DNA of 64,000 nt from Sphingomonas sanguinis NBRC 13937. GTDB taxonomy: Bacteria; Pseudomonadota; Alphaproteobacteria; Sphingomonadales; Sphingomonadaceae. The stretch lies in the NCBI RefSeq assembly GCF_001591005.1, contig NZ_BCTY01000003.1:1-64000 (forward strand), read 5' to 3'. Below, one piece after another: positions 28,629 through 38,620 of the stretch. The notes beneath the pieces were generated by a model. The model was not told where the DNA came from. It saw nothing but the letters and a program-made list of their open reading frames with translations, and did no database searches. Numbering within the stretch: position 1 is the first letter of the stretch; every line of letters begins with the position of its first letter. A program made the translations under genes and the position numbers.

Positions 28629-30983
28629 ATGCGGGGCAAGGCACGCGCCACGGCGCTGGGCGGTCGTTGGCGATGGGCCGTGGCCGCATCGGCGCTCCTG
28701 ACCGGCACAGCTCCCCTCGCCCTTTCCGCCGATCCGCTGGCGACCGTCGAGCGCAACGGCGCGCTCGTTTCGGTCGAACCCTACGCCCCCGGCATCGTCC
28801 GCGTCACCATCGCCACCGACCGCGCCGAGGCGGAGGGCAAGCCCGGCTATGGCCTGATCGCGAAGAGTGACGCGACGGGCTGGTCGCACCGCGCCGATGC
28901 GAGCGGCGATATCTTCGCCTCGCCCGGCATGACCGTCACCGTGGCCGCACAGCCCTGGCCCAAGCCGCCCAGCCAGATGGAGCGCTATTTCGCGCCCTCG
29001 CTGCCGCCCGTCTCGATCAGCTTTGCCGGGGCAGATGGCAAGCCGCTGACCCGCATGAACGGCTGGGAAAAGGCACCGCACACCGTCTCGGACGAAAAGA
29101 CCTTCCGCGTCGGGGCGAGCTTTTCCGACACGCCCGACACCCATTATTACGGGCTCGGCCAATATCAGGACGGCGTCCTCGACCTTCGCGGGCGGACTAT
29201 CGACTGCCGCCACGATTACGACCGCCCCGGCGGCGAGTCGGTCTGCGTGGCGTTGATGGTGACGGACAAGGGCTATGCGATCCTATGGGACAATCCGTCC
29301 GCGACCACCGTGTCGCCGGGCCTGCTGAACGCCACCAAATTCGCCTCGAATGTCGGCGAGCGGGTGTCCTTCTTCGTGATCGCAGGCAAGACCGCCGACG
29401 AGCTGTATGCCGGTTACGCCCGCCTGACCGGCGCGACGCCGCTGCCGCCCAAGGCCGCCTTCGGCCTGATCCAGAGCAAGGCGCGCTATGAGACGCAAGG
29501 CCAGCTGACCGAGATCGCTGACGGCTATCGCAAGCGCGGCCTGCCGCTCGACATCATGGTGCTCGACTGGTTCTACTGGACGCGGATGGGGCAGCTCGAC
29601 ATCGACCGCACCGCCTTTCCCGATCCGGCGGGCATGAACGCGCATCTGAAGTCGATGGGGATGCAGAGCATCATCAGCATCTGGCCGCGTTTCGAGCGCG
29701 AGAGCCGATACTTCGACACGCTCGCGGCCAAGGGCTGGCTGATGAAGGACAAGGACGGTAATCCGGTCGACGGCCTGCCGATCCGCTCCGACCGCGCGGG
29801 CGCGCTGATCGACAGCACCAATCCGCAGGCGCGCGCCTGGTTCTGGGACAAGATCCGCGACAACATCTTTTCCCAGGGTTTCGACTATGCCTGGCTGGAC
29901 GAGACCGAGCCGGACCTGGTGCCCGAGGGGCATTTCTATGCCATCGGTTCGGGTGATCGCTATCGCAACGTCTATCCACTGCTCCATACGTCCAGCGTCG
30001 CCGAAGGATCGGCCCGCGACCGGCCGGACAAGCGCAACCTGATCCTGTGCCGGGCCGCCTATCTGGGCACGCAGGCCAATGGCTGCCTGTTCTGGTCGTC
30101 GGACGTGCAGTCCAATTGGGAAGCGCTGCGTCGGCAGGTGCCCGCAGGCCTGGGCATGACGGCCAGCGGCATCGCTTACTGGTCCAGCGATACGGGCGGC
30201 TGGCAATGGCCGAACGGGCCGGACGCGCAACACCCGGTGCTGGTCGACCCGGCGGGCGCGACCGCCATGGCGCCGTCGTACCGCGATTACCCGGAGCTGT
30301 TCGTCCGCTGGTTCCAGTATAACGCCTTCACCCCGACGCTGCGCATCCATGGCCAGCGGCCGGGCACCGCGCTATGGGACTATGGCACCGCCGCGGAGCC
30401 CATTCTCGCGGACATCCTGCGGCTGCGGTATGCGCTGATGCCCTATCTCTATGCGTTGGGGCGGCAGACCAGCCAGACCGGCGCGCCCTTCATGCGCGCG
30501 CTGTTCATGGACTTCCCCAACGATCCGGCGGTGAAGGATCTGGGCGACGAATATATGTTCGGCCCCGCCTTCCTGGTCGCGCCCGTTACCGAACAGGGGC
30601 AGACGTCGCGGCGCGTCTATCTGCCGTCCGGGGCCGACTGGTATGACTGGTGGACCGACAAGCGTTACACTGGCGGCCAGTGGATCGAGGCGGCGGCCCC
30701 GATCGACCATATTCCGCTGTTCGTGCGCGCCGGTTCGATCGTGCCGATGGGCATGGCCGTGCCCAGCACCGCGACCGCGCAAGGGCTGGAGAGCATCCGC
30801 GTCTATCCGGGCCGCAATGCCAGCTTCACGCTGTATGACGATGACGGCACCACCAACGCGTGGCGCAAGACGGGCGGGCGCAGCGCGACCCTCCATTGGG
30901 ATGACACCGCGCGTCGCCTGACCGCCAGCGGCCGCCTGCCCACGGGCCAGTCGGTCGAGCCGCTGGTCAAAATCGTTCAGTAA
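28629..30983 (+). CDS. Glycoside hydrolase family 31 enzyme (alpha-xylosidase-like), secreted
   Basis: A 784-residue exported glycosidase. The start at 28629 is preferred since GGGGG lies five bases before it; the ATG at 28623 is an alternative. A signal peptide follows (WAVAASALLTGTAPLALSADP). The family-31 barrel has the nucleophile in FDYAWLDETEPD (D424) and the acid/base in LFWSSDVQSNWEAL (D492). The W-L-D-x-T-E-P form resembles alpha-xylosidases of the XylS/Xyl31 type more than alpha-glucosidases, but it lacks a PA14 insert. A likely role is removing alpha-linked xylose from xyloglucan oligosaccharides. The C-terminal part (YLPSGADWYDWWTDKRYTGG) is the usual beta-sandwich. A terminator follows. 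Confidence 0.9.
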   Translation: MRGKARATALGGRWRWAVAASALLTGTAPLALSADPLATVERNGALVSVEPYAPGIVRVTIATDRAEAEGKPGYGLIAKSDATGWSHRADASGDIFASPGMTVTVAAQPWPKPPSQMERYFAPSLPPVSISFAGADGKPLTRMNGWEKAPHTVSDEKTFRVGASFSDTPDTHYYGLGQYQDGVLDLRGRTIDCRHDYDRPGGESVCVALMVTDKGYAILWDNPSATTVSPGLLNATKFASNVGERVSFFVIAGKTADELYAGYARLTGATPLPPKAAFGLIQSKARYETQGQLTEIADGYRKRGLPLDIMVLDWFYWTRMGQLDIDRTAFPDPAGMNAHLKSMGMQSIISIWPRFERESRYFDTLAAKGWLMKDKDGNPVDGLPIRSDRAGALIDSTNPQARAWFWDKIRDNIFSQGFDYAWLDETEPDLVPEGHFYAIGSGDRYRNVYPLLHTSSVAEGSARDRPDKRNLILCRAAYLGTQANGCLFWSSDVQSNWEALRRQVPAGLGMTASGIAYWSSDTGGWQWPNGPDAQHPVLVDPAGATAMAPSYRDYPELFVRWFQYNAFTPTLRIHGQRPGTALWDYGTAAEPILADILRLRYALMPYLYALGRQTSQTGAPFMRALFMDFPNDPAVKDLGDEYMFGPAFLVAPVTEQGQTSRRVYLPSGADWYDWWTDKRYTGGQWIEAAAPIDHIPLFVRAGSIVPMGMAVPSTATAQGLESIRVYPGRNASFTLYDDDGTTNAWRKTGGRSATLHWDDTARRLTASGRLPTGQSVEPLVKIVQ

Positions 30984-30989
30984 GATCAG

Positions 30990-31019
30990 GCCCGGCTCCT
31001 CCAAGGAAGCCGGGCTTTT
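30990..31019 (+). terminator. Rho-independent terminator after the GH31 gene
   Basis: GCCCGGCT (30990-30997) pairs with AGCCGGGC (31008-31015) and is followed by TTTTC. It starts seven bases after the stop codon. Confidence 0.75.
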
Positions 31020-31090
31020 CTTAACCCATAGAATACAATCGTTTTTGTGGACGGACCGGACAAACCGGCCGAAAGAGGAGGAGAAGGATC

Positions 31091-31669
31091 ATGATCGGAT
31101 GTGTGGCCCTGCTGATCGCAGCCCTGCCAGCGGGAGCAGCCGTCCAGGCGGCCCCCAGCGCCGCCGCGCAGCCCAGCATCTTCGACAAGGCGATCAACAC
31201 ACCCGGCATCGGCTGGACCGCCTATGGCCCCAACCAGAGCGCCAAGGAAGTGCCCGCGCCCGAGGTGCCGGGCGGCAATGCCGTGCAGGTCAAGGTCGCC
31301 AAGGCCGGGACCAATCCCTGGGATAGCGGTGTGACCTATCCGACGATCAAGCCGATCGCGTCGGGCGACACGCTGATGACCATGGTCTATCTCCGCGCGC
31401 CGAACGCCGCAGAGGGACAGACGGTGACCATTCCCGTCGCCATGGGCGGTTCCGAGCCGCCCTACCCCTCGATCACCAGCGAACCGCTTCAGGTCGGGTC
31501 GACCTGGAAACGCTATTTCGTGACCGGCGTCGCGGGCCAGGCCTTTGCCGCGGGCAAGGCCAATATCTCGGTCCAGCTGGCCGGTGCCAAGCAGGTGATG
31601 GAGGTCGGTCCGGCCTTCCTGCTCGACCTGGGTCCGAATTTCGACCGGTCGAAACTGCCGCATAACTGA
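31091..31669 (+). CDS. Secreted carbohydrate-binding-like protein (CBM4/9-type beta-sandwich)
   Basis: A 192-residue protein with an N-terminal signal peptide (GCVALLIAALPAGAAVQAAP). AAGGATC lies just before the ATG. The rest is one beta-sandwich resembling the carbohydrate-binding domains attached to xylanases: GDTLMTMVYLRAPNA, PLQVGSTWKRYFVTGVA, ISVQLAGAKQVMEVGPAFLLDLGP. No catalytic residues can be recognised. A stand-alone binding domain beside GH31 and a TonB receptor suggests a periplasmic or surface glycan-binding protein (inference). Confidence 0.65.
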   Translation: MIGCVALLIAALPAGAAVQAAPSAAAQPSIFDKAINTPGIGWTAYGPNQSAKEVPAPEVPGGNAVQVKVAKAGTNPWDSGVTYPTIKPIASGDTLMTMVYLRAPNAAEGQTVTIPVAMGGSEPPYPSITSEPLQVGSTWKRYFVTGVAGQAFAAGKANISVQLAGAKQVMEVGPAFLLDLGPNFDRSKLPHN

Positions 31670-31696
31670 CCCGGCCATCGGCGGCTCGATCAACCG

Positions 31697-31746
31697 CCCT
31701 CACCCTTTCCACCCGCTGACGCGGGCGGGCCCGGAAGGGTGAGGGT
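31697..31746 (+). repeat. Palindromic element, second family, short copy
   Basis: CCCTCACCCTTTCC and GGAAGGGTGAGGG enclose CCCGCTGACGCGGG. It shares its outer arms with 1840-1932. Confidence 0.7.
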
Positions 31747-31771
31747 CTCCGCCAGACGATCTTTCAAACAG

Positions 31772-31811
31772 AAAAACCGCCCGCCTCCAAAATGGAAGCG
31801 GGCGGTTTTTT
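31772..31811. terminator. Bidirectional terminator between converging genes
   Basis: AAAAACCGCCCGC...TCC pairs with GGA...GCGGGCGGTTTTTT with one mismatch. It has a T tract on the plus strand and A/T runs on both sides, between the CBM-like gene (plus) and the TonB receptor gene (minus). Confidence 0.8.
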
Positions 31812-31860
31812 CCGTCCGTCATCCCGGCCGAACCCCGAAGGGTCCGGCCGGACAGCCGCA

Positions 31861-34800
31861 TCAGAACGTGCCGCGAAGCGCGAACGAGAAGCGGCGGTCG
31901 TTGACGATGTACGAGCGCGGCGCGGTCGCGGTCGAACCGCTGATATAGGCCTGCTCGGTCTTCACGACCTGATTGGCCAGGTTCACGCCCTGCACGCCGA
32001 TCTTGAGGTACTTGTTGATGTTGATGAACGCCGACGCGTCCAGCTGTCCGCCCGCATCCTGGTAGATGGAGGTGTAGGGGAAGATCACATCCGCCGGGGT
32101 CAGCAGATACTTGGAACGCCAGTTATACGCGGCCCGCAGCGAGATCGGACCCTTTTCGTAGAACAGGGCCGCGTTCACCGTGTGCTTCGACAGACCTTCA
32201 AGCGGGATGTTGCCCGGCTTGATGTTCGACGTGCTGGCAGGAGCGCCCCCGTTCAGGAACGAGTTGGGCAGGCCCGAGCTGTCGATATAGGTATAGCTGC
32301 CGCTGGCACCGAAGCCGCTGAGCAGACCCGGCAGGAAGTCGAAGGTCTGCTGATACGCAACCTCGGCGCCCTTGATCTTGCCGGTGCCGTCATAGTTGGA
32401 CGGCCCGCGCACCAGCACCGCCTGGGTGATGCCGTTGCTGGTGATGTTGCGGGTGGTGACCGACTGGTAGAAGAAGTTCTTCACCGACTTGTAGAAGACG
32501 TCGACCGACAGCTGACCGACGCGGGCGAAATACCATTCGACGGTCGCGTCGAACTGCCACGCAGTCGCGGGCTTGAGGTAGGGGTTGCCCGCCGTCGCCG
32601 TGATCTGACCGCTGTTGGTGTCAAAGCCCAGCTGCAAGAAGTTGCGAATATTCGCAAAGTCCGGACGGGTCATGACCTTCGACGCCGCCAGACGCAGCAC
32701 CACGTCGCGCCCGATGCCGAACTTCAGGTTCGCGCTGGGCAGGAAGTAGTGATACTGGTGCCGCGCCGTGTCAGGCGCGGTGATGCCCGTCGAGAACTGC
32801 TGGATGGCAGCATAACCCGTCGGGCCCAGACGGCACACGCCGGACAGGGTCGGCACCACGACCGAACCGTCAGGACGCGTAACCGGGGTGGTGGAGCAGC
32901 GCGATGCGAACGTTCCATCCGTACCCGTCTGCTGCTGCGTAGGCGCACCAATCGAACCGGCAGACGTCAGGTCGGTCAGCACGTAACGCAGACCGACGTT
33001 ACCGCTCATTCGCACATTGCCGAACAAATTGCCTGGCGTCGCGAAATTGAGCTGACCGTAAAGGTTCTTGTCCTGCTGCGAAACGTCCTGGATTTCCGAC
33101 GGCAGATACGGCGTGCCCGCGACGACACCCGCACGCTGCGCGAGCGAATTGAAGACCGACGGCGGAGCAGCGTTGTACGCTGCATCGCCAGCGGCATTCG
33201 CCTGGGCCTGGGTCTGGCCTGCTGCCAACGCCGCATTGATCGCGGCCGTACGCGATCCATCACGGACGCGTTGCTGCCAAGTCTGACCGATCGAGTTGAA
33301 GAAGGCGGCCGACTGCTGATAGCCGCCGGTCAGGTCGCCATTGTAATAATAGGCGCCCGACGGACCGTTAGCCGCCCCACGGAAGAAATTGGGGAAGGAA
33401 TAGAAGCTGGTGTTGGCAGATTGGTCTGCAAACGACACCGGGTTCGCATTAGCGCCCCACACTTCGCTGAGCGCCCCCCAATTATAGGTGCTGTAGCGAA
33501 CCTGCGACGAGCGATCTGCATACCGCGCACCGAACTTGGCGTGAGTGAAAAAGCTGCCATCATCGAACTTATAGTCGACATCCGCCTTGAACGCGTATTC
33601 GCGGCCGACGCTGTCTTCCAAGTGGTCCATTGCCGCACGCCAGAACTGGGCGTTGCGGTTGGCGAAATACTGCGCGTCGTTCTGCTGGTTCAGCGTCGGA
33701 TTGGGCGTCGCCCAACTCGCCTGAAGCGTCGACGGCTTGTGCGGCGTAACCACCGGGAGGTTGCCGCTCAGGTCGAGCTCGGAGTCAGCAAAAGTCGAAC
33801 CGAACACACGGAAATCGGTGCTGGTCTTCTTGGCGCGGGTATAGTCGCCATCCAGATTGACCGACAGATGGTCGTTCAACTGCGTCTTCAGATTGACGCC
33901 GAAGTCAGTGACGGTGTTTTCGTCACGGGTCATGCCCCGCGCCAACGATTGCTGTGTGCCGCCGGTCGGGACCCAGCAGCTTGCCTGGCCGCTGCAAGCC
34001 GAACGATAGCCATTGCCCGGTGCCGTGATGTAACCGGACTGGAACAGCCCGTTGGCATCATAGACATAGTTCTTGGTCGTGCCGGTCGGGCACTGCGCTT
34101 CGGTCGTGCCACCGGGGCCTGCGTTGTTCTGGACGCAACCCACCGGATAGGTGTTGTATTCCGACAGGTCGGGCGCGGTCTCGAAGGTACGCTCCGAGGT
34201 ATTGTTGACCGTATGCGTGCGCAGGAACTGCGCGGTCAGGACCGTGCGCTCGTCGGTGCTCTGCCACTGGCCCGCCAGCGCAATGCCGTCGCGCTTCCGG
34301 TCGAACTCCTGCGTCGCGAACTGGCCGCCGATCGGCGCGTAGCGCAGCGAGGCCGGATCGAGGAAGCCGTCGGCCCCAGCCGTGCTCGCCGTACCGCAGG
34401 CCGAACCGCTGGCGGGCAGCGTGGTCTGGTCGACCGTGCCGGGCAGCGGGTTGCGGCAGGTGGTGGCGGTCGTCGAGTTGGCCTGCAACGCCAGCGTATT
34501 GTCGCGGGTCTGGATGTTGGTGATGCGGATGCTGTCCGCACGGCTCTGGACGCGCGAGTAGGAGATGTTGCCGAGCAGGCCGAAACGGCCGATGCCCGTA
34601 TCCCACGTATCGCTGACGAACAGCGAACCCGTCGGCGACCACTTCTTCTTGAAGTCGCCATAATTGCCCTCGGCGGTGAAGCCCAGGTGGAAGCCCTTGT
34701 TGTCGAACGGCTTGCGGGTGTTCAGATTGACCGTGCCGGCCAGACCGCCCTCGATCAGTTCGGCGGTGGCGTTCTTATACACCTCGACCGAGCCGAGCAG

Positions 34801-35394
34801 CTCGGCGGGGACGTCGGAGAAGTTGATCGCCTGGCCGCCGATACCGGCCGAGAAGGTGTCGCGCCCGTTGAACTCGGAGCGGACGAAGGTCAGGCCGCGC
34901 ACCGCGACGCCCGAGCCTTCGACCGAGAAGTGGTCGGGATCGTTGGCGGCGGCGAAGCGACTGATCGACACGCCGGGCACGCGCTGCAGCGCTTCGGTCA
35001 CCGAACGGTCGGGCAGCGCGCCGATGTCGGATGCGGTGATCGCGTCGACGACGGTGTCGGAGTTGCGCTTGATCGACTGCGCATTCGCCAGGCTCTGGCG
35101 GATACCGGTGACGACGACTTCATTCTCGTTAACGGTCTCATCGCCAGCGGGCGGCTGAGCCCCGGCGGCCTGGACGCTGGCGCTGGTGCGCGGCGTGGCC
35201 GAACCCGCCGTACCCTGGCCTGCGACCGCACCGGTCGGCGAAGACGCACTCTGGTCCGCATCGGTCGTGGTCTGCGCAAGAGCCGGGTTCGTCAGCGCCG
35301 CGATGCACAAGGCACCGGCCGAGGCCCCTAGGAGCAACCGATTAAAACGATTGGCATTGGCAGTGAAGGGCGCAGCGCTGCGCATCATGGTCAT
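31861..35394 (-). CDS. TonB-dependent receptor, Xanthomonas/Caulobacter carbohydrate type (1)
   Basis: A 1177-residue outer-membrane transporter. A signal peptide (LLLGASAGALCIAALTNPALAQ) is followed by a low-complexity linker and the TonB-box-like segment NEVVVTG. The plug begins with IRQSLANAQSIKRNSDTVVD and ALPDRSVTEALQRVPGVSI, the hallmark of the receptor subfamily found with glycan-degradation genes in Xanthomonas and Caulobacter. The barrel ends with aromatic F (FSFALRGTF). It is divergent from the halogenase/GH9/GH1 operon, and the shared 245-base region probably holds both promoters. Likely cargo is an oligosaccharide. Two further ATGs lie within four codons of the start; the one at 35388 has better spacing to the G-rich ribosome site. 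Confidence 0.93.
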   Translation of the reverse strand: MTMMRSAAPFTANANRFNRLLLGASAGALCIAALTNPALAQTTTDADQSASSPTGAVAGQGTAGSATPRTSASVQAAGAQPPAGDETVNENEVVVTGIRQSLANAQSIKRNSDTVVDAITASDIGALPDRSVTEALQRVPGVSISRFAAANDPDHFSVEGSGVAVRGLTFVRSEFNGRDTFSAGIGGQAINFSDVPAELLGSVEVYKNATAELIEGGLAGTVNLNTRKPFDNKGFHLGFTAEGNYGDFKKKWSPTGSLFVSDTWDTGIGRFGLLGNISYSRVQSRADSIRITNIQTRDNTLALQANSTTATTCRNPLPGTVDQTTLPASGSACGTASTAGADGFLDPASLRYAPIGGQFATQEFDRKRDGIALAGQWQSTDERTVLTAQFLRTHTVNNTSERTFETAPDLSEYNTYPVGCVQNNAGPGGTTEAQCPTGTTKNYVYDANGLFQSGYITAPGNGYRSACSGQASCWVPTGGTQQSLARGMTRDENTVTDFGVNLKTQLNDHLSVNLDGDYTRAKKTSTDFRVFGSTFADSELDLSGNLPVVTPHKPSTLQASWATPNPTLNQQNDAQYFANRNAQFWRAAMDHLEDSVGREYAFKADVDYKFDDGSFFTHAKFGARYADRSSQVRYSTYNWGALSEVWGANANPVSFADQSANTSFYSFPNFFRGAANGPSGAYYYNGDLTGGYQQSAAFFNSIGQTWQQRVRDGSRTAAINAALAAGQTQAQANAAGDAAYNAAPPSVFNSLAQRAGVVAGTPYLPSEIQDVSQQDKNLYGQLNFATPGNLFGNVRMSGNVGLRYVLTDLTSAGSIGAPTQQQTGTDGTFASRCSTTPVTRPDGSVVVPTLSGVCRLGPTGYAAIQQFSTGITAPDTARHQYHYFLPSANLKFGIGRDVVLRLAASKVMTRPDFANIRNFLQLGFDTNSGQITATAGNPYLKPATAWQFDATVEWYFARVGQLSVDVFYKSVKNFFYQSVTTRNITSNGITQAVLVRGPSNYDGTGKIKGAEVAYQQTFDFLPGLLSGFGASGSYTYIDSSGLPNSFLNGGAPASTSNIKPGNIPLEGLSKHTVNAALFYEKGPISLRAAYNWRSKYLLTPADVIFPYTSIYQDAGGQLDASAFININKYLKIGVQGVNLANQVVKTEQAYISGSTATAPRSYIVNDRRFSFALRGTF

Positions 35395-35639
35395 CCCCCC
35401 CTTGTCGCGCGCCCCTGCGGCGTCGCGTAGAATAGGTCGCGTTCACGCCTTTCGGCACGATCCGCAGACTCATGATTGCGCTACCAGCAACATTTCGACA
35501 AGATGTTTAACTTATAAACGTCCGATCCGGGACAAGGTGCGACATTCCTGCCACGCTGGCCGCTTCGGTGGATTGCTAGGCGGCGTAACGCGCGGCATGA
35601 AATAGCAAAATGACCCGTGAATCGGCGGGTCGGGGGTGG

Positions 35640-37157
35640 ATGACGAAGGTGACAGAGGACGGGGTTCGGGTCGTCATCGTGGGCGGCGGGACGGCAGGCT
35701 GGATGGCCGGAGCGGCACTGAGCCGTCTTCTTTCGGGACAATGCAGCGTTCGCCTGATCGAATCGGAAGCGATCGGCGTGGTTGGCGTGGGGGAGGCCAC
35801 CCTGCCCCATATCCGCGCGTTCAACGAACGGCTGGGCATCCCGGAGGCCGAGTTCATGGCCCGCACCCGCGCCACCTTCAAACTGGGCATCGAGTTTCGC
35901 GATTGGGGCCAGATCGGCGACAGCTATATCCACCCGTTCGGCACGTTCGGGCGCGGCACCGGGGCGATCGACTTCCACCATTACTGGGCGCGTCTGCTGC
36001 GCGAAGGGCATGACCTGCCGCCGCTCGACGCGCTCTCCTATGCCTGTGCCCTGGCCCGGGATGCACGGTTCGACCATCCCGACCAGACGCCTGGCGGCCT
36101 GTCCTCGACCTTCGGCTATGCCTATCAGTTCGATGCGCTGCTGTTCGCGCCCTACCTGCGCGGGCTGGCCGAAGAGGCGGGGGCGGTCCGTACCGAAGGC
36201 ATGGTCGTCGATGTCGAGCGGGACGGCGAAACCGGCCTGATCCGTTCGGTCACGCTGGCCGATGGCGAACGGATCGAGGGCGACCTGTTCATCGACTGCT
36301 CGGGCTTCCGCTCGCTCCTGCTCGGCCAGACGCTGGAGGAGCCGTTCGAGGACTGGTCGAAATGGCTGCCGACCGACCGCGCGGTGGCGATGCCGTGCCG
36401 GACGGAAACCGCCGTCACGCCCTATACCAGTGCGATCGCCATGCCTGCGGGATGGCGTTGGCGCATCCCGCTGCAGCATCGCACGGGCAATGGCTATGTC
36501 TATGCCAGCGACTTCATCAGCGACGCCGATGCCGCGCGGGCGCTGGAGAAAGCCGTGGAGGGCGAACCGCTCGCCGAGCCGCGCCTGCTGCGTTTCAAGG
36601 CGGGGCGGCGGCGGCGCAGCTGGGTCGGCAATTGCGTCGCGATCGGGCTGGCGAGTGGCTTTCTCGAACCGCTCGAATCGACCAGCATCTACCTCGTGCA
36701 GCAGGCGATCACCGCGCTGATCGAACTGTTCCCCGGCCGCGACATGGCCGCCTCCGACCGCGACGAGTTCAACCGCGTCATCGACCTGGAATATGACCGC
36801 ATCCGCGACTTCCTGATCCTGCATTACCACGCCACGACGCGCGACGACTCGCCCTTCTGGAACTATGTCCGCACCATGCCCATCCCGGACAGCCTGGCCG
36901 AGAAGATGGAGCTGTGGCGCAGGCGCGCGCGGGTGGTGAAGTATCGCGAAGGCGTCTTCCTCGATGCCAGCTGGATCGCGGTCTATCTGGGCCAGGCCAT
37001 CGTCCCCGAAGGCTGGGACCCGCGCGCCGATGTGGCGGGCACGCCGGACCTGTTGCGCGCGGTTACCGACCTGCGCGCCGAGATCGCTGCCGATGTCGGC
37101 GCGCGGCCCGAGCATCGCGCTTTCCTGGAACGCTATTGCCCGATGGTCGCGGCATGA
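35640..37157 (+). CDS. Flavin-dependent halogenase family protein (1)
   Basis: A 505-residue protein of the tryptophan-halogenase family, which uses FADH2, oxygen and halide to halogenate aromatic substrates. The start at 35640 follows GGGGGTGG; an upstream ATG at 35610 lacks such a site. The FAD motif VVIVGGGTAGWMAG is at the N-terminus. The catalytic lysine is K81 in ATFKLGIEF, the catalytic glutamate E346 in FLEPLESTSI (numbers nearly identical to PrnA), and the W-x-W-x-I-P motif is GWRWRIPLQ. All key residues are present, so activity is plausible. The substrate is unknown; relatives next to TonB receptors have been found to prefer bromide on indole-like compounds. First gene of a five-gene operon. 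Confidence 0.92.
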   Translation: MTKVTEDGVRVVIVGGGTAGWMAGAALSRLLSGQCSVRLIESEAIGVVGVGEATLPHIRAFNERLGIPEAEFMARTRATFKLGIEFRDWGQIGDSYIHPFGTFGRGTGAIDFHHYWARLLREGHDLPPLDALSYACALARDARFDHPDQTPGGLSSTFGYAYQFDALLFAPYLRGLAEEAGAVRTEGMVVDVERDGETGLIRSVTLADGERIEGDLFIDCSGFRSLLLGQTLEEPFEDWSKWLPTDRAVAMPCRTETAVTPYTSAIAMPAGWRWRIPLQHRTGNGYVYASDFISDADAARALEKAVEGEPLAEPRLLRFKAGRRRRSWVGNCVAIGLASGFLEPLESTSIYLVQQAITALIELFPGRDMAASDRDEFNRVIDLEYDRIRDFLILHYHATTRDDSPFWNYVRTMPIPDSLAEKMELWRRRARVVKYREGVFLDASWIAVYLGQAIVPEGWDPRADVAGTPDLLRAVTDLRAEIAADVGARPEHRAFLERYCPMVAA

Positions 37158-38620
37158 GCGCCACCGATCGGATCGCGCATGTGCTGGTCGCCGGAGGCGG
37201 ACTGACCGCCTGGTACGCCGCCGCCGCGCTGAAACGGCGCGCACCGTTCCTGACCGTCACGCTGCTCGCCACCGCTCCGGCGGCGGACGCGCTGGCGGAC
37301 CGGATTGCCTGTACCCTCCCCTCGCTGCTGGGCTTCCAGGCCGATCTGGGCATCGGCGAGGATGATGGCGTCACCCGCGCGGGGGCGGGCTATCGGCTGG
37401 GCACGCGCTTCATCGGTTGGGCCGAGGGGTTGCCCGATTATGTCCATGCCTATGGCGGCTATGGTCACGCGATCGGGTCGGCGGCCTTTCATCTGCACTG
37501 GGTCCGCGCAGCGTTGGAAGACGAGGCGGCCCCTTTCGACAGCTACGCCCCTGCCGCGCATCTGGCCCGCGCCGGGCGCTTCGTGCCGCCGACGCCGAAC
37601 ACGCCCTTTGCCCAACATGATTACGGCCTGACCCTCGATCTCGATCGGCATCTGGCGATGGTTCGCGCCTTTGCCCGCCATGTCGGCGTGGTCGAGAGGC
37701 CCGGCACCATCGCGGAAACCGTGGTCGATGCACGCGGCTTTATCGGCGAGGTGCGGCTGGCCGACGGACAAAGGATCGGCGCGGACCTGTATATCGACGC
37801 GACCGGCCCTGCCGCGCACCTGCGGGGAGCGGTGGACCGGGAGTGGCAGGACTGGCGCGACTGGCTGCCTTGCGACCGGGTGCTGCTCGGCACCCGGGCG
37901 TCGGGGGAAGGCGCGCCGGTGCTGACCGACGTCACCGCGCATGCGGCGGGCTGGCGCTGGTCGAGCGGCGAGCAGCTGGGTATCGCCTATAGCGCCGCGC
38001 ATATGGCCGACACGGACGCCGCCGCGATGCTGGGCGCGACACCCGGCGAGCCCATCGCCATCCGCCCCGGCACGCGCGCCCGCCCCTGGCGCGGCAATTG
38101 CGTCGCGATCGGCGACGCCGCGACCCAGGTCGAGCCGCTGGAATGGTGCAACCTTCATCTGGCACTCAGCGCGATCGACCGGCTGGTCACCATGCTGCCC
38201 GACCGGCACATGGCCGAGGTCGAAGCCGCCGACTATAACCGTCAGACCCTGGCCGAGGCGGAGCGGGTTCGCGACTTCCTGGCCGCGCATTACCGTACCG
38301 CCCGCCGAGCCGAGCCGATGTGGTGCGCGGTCGCACAGGCCACGCCGCCGCCCGGCCTGGCGCATACGCTGGCGCAGTTCGCCGAGCGTGGTCGCCTGCC
38401 CTTTTACGAGGAAGAGACCTTCACCCGCGACAGCTGGGCCGCGATCCTGCTGTGTCAGGGCTTTATGCCGCGCCGGGTCGATCCGCTGGTCCACTTCACC
38501 CCGCCCGGGGAGGCGCGCCGCGCCATGGCCCGGATGACCGATGCGATCGCCGCCGCGATCCCGCATGTTCCCGCCCATGCCGAGTGGCGTGCGGCCCAGA
38601 TGAGGCGTCTGGCCCGATGA
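37154..38620 (+). CDS. Halogenase-family paralogue with lost catalytic residues (2)
   Basis: A 488-residue paralogue overlapping its neighbours by ATGA at both ends. It keeps the fold (ADLYIDATGPAAHL, CVAIGDAATQVEPLEW), but the dinucleotide motif is GGGLTAW instead of GGGTAGW. The catalytic lysine position holds R81 (GYRLGTRFIGW), the Glu-Ser pair has become Glu-Trp (PLEWCNL), and the W-x-W-x-I-P motif is reduced to GWRWSSGEQ. The frame is intact with coding-like composition, so it is kept by selection rather than decaying. It may bind FAD without halogenating or act as a partner subunit (inference). Confidence 0.85.
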   Translation: MSATDRIAHVLVAGGGLTAWYAAAALKRRAPFLTVTLLATAPAADALADRIACTLPSLLGFQADLGIGEDDGVTRAGAGYRLGTRFIGWAEGLPDYVHAYGGYGHAIGSAAFHLHWVRAALEDEAAPFDSYAPAAHLARAGRFVPPTPNTPFAQHDYGLTLDLDRHLAMVRAFARHVGVVERPGTIAETVVDARGFIGEVRLADGQRIGADLYIDATGPAAHLRGAVDREWQDWRDWLPCDRVLLGTRASGEGAPVLTDVTAHAAGWRWSSGEQLGIAYSAAHMADTDAAAMLGATPGEPIAIRPGTRARPWRGNCVAIGDAATQVEPLEWCNLHLALSAIDRLVTMLPDRHMAEVEAADYNRQTLAEAERVRDFLAAHYRTARRAEPMWCAVAQATPPPGLAHTLAQFAERGRLPFYEEETFTRDSWAAILLCQGFMPRRVDPLVHFTPPGEARRAMARMTDAIAAAIPHVPAHAEWRAAQMRRLAR

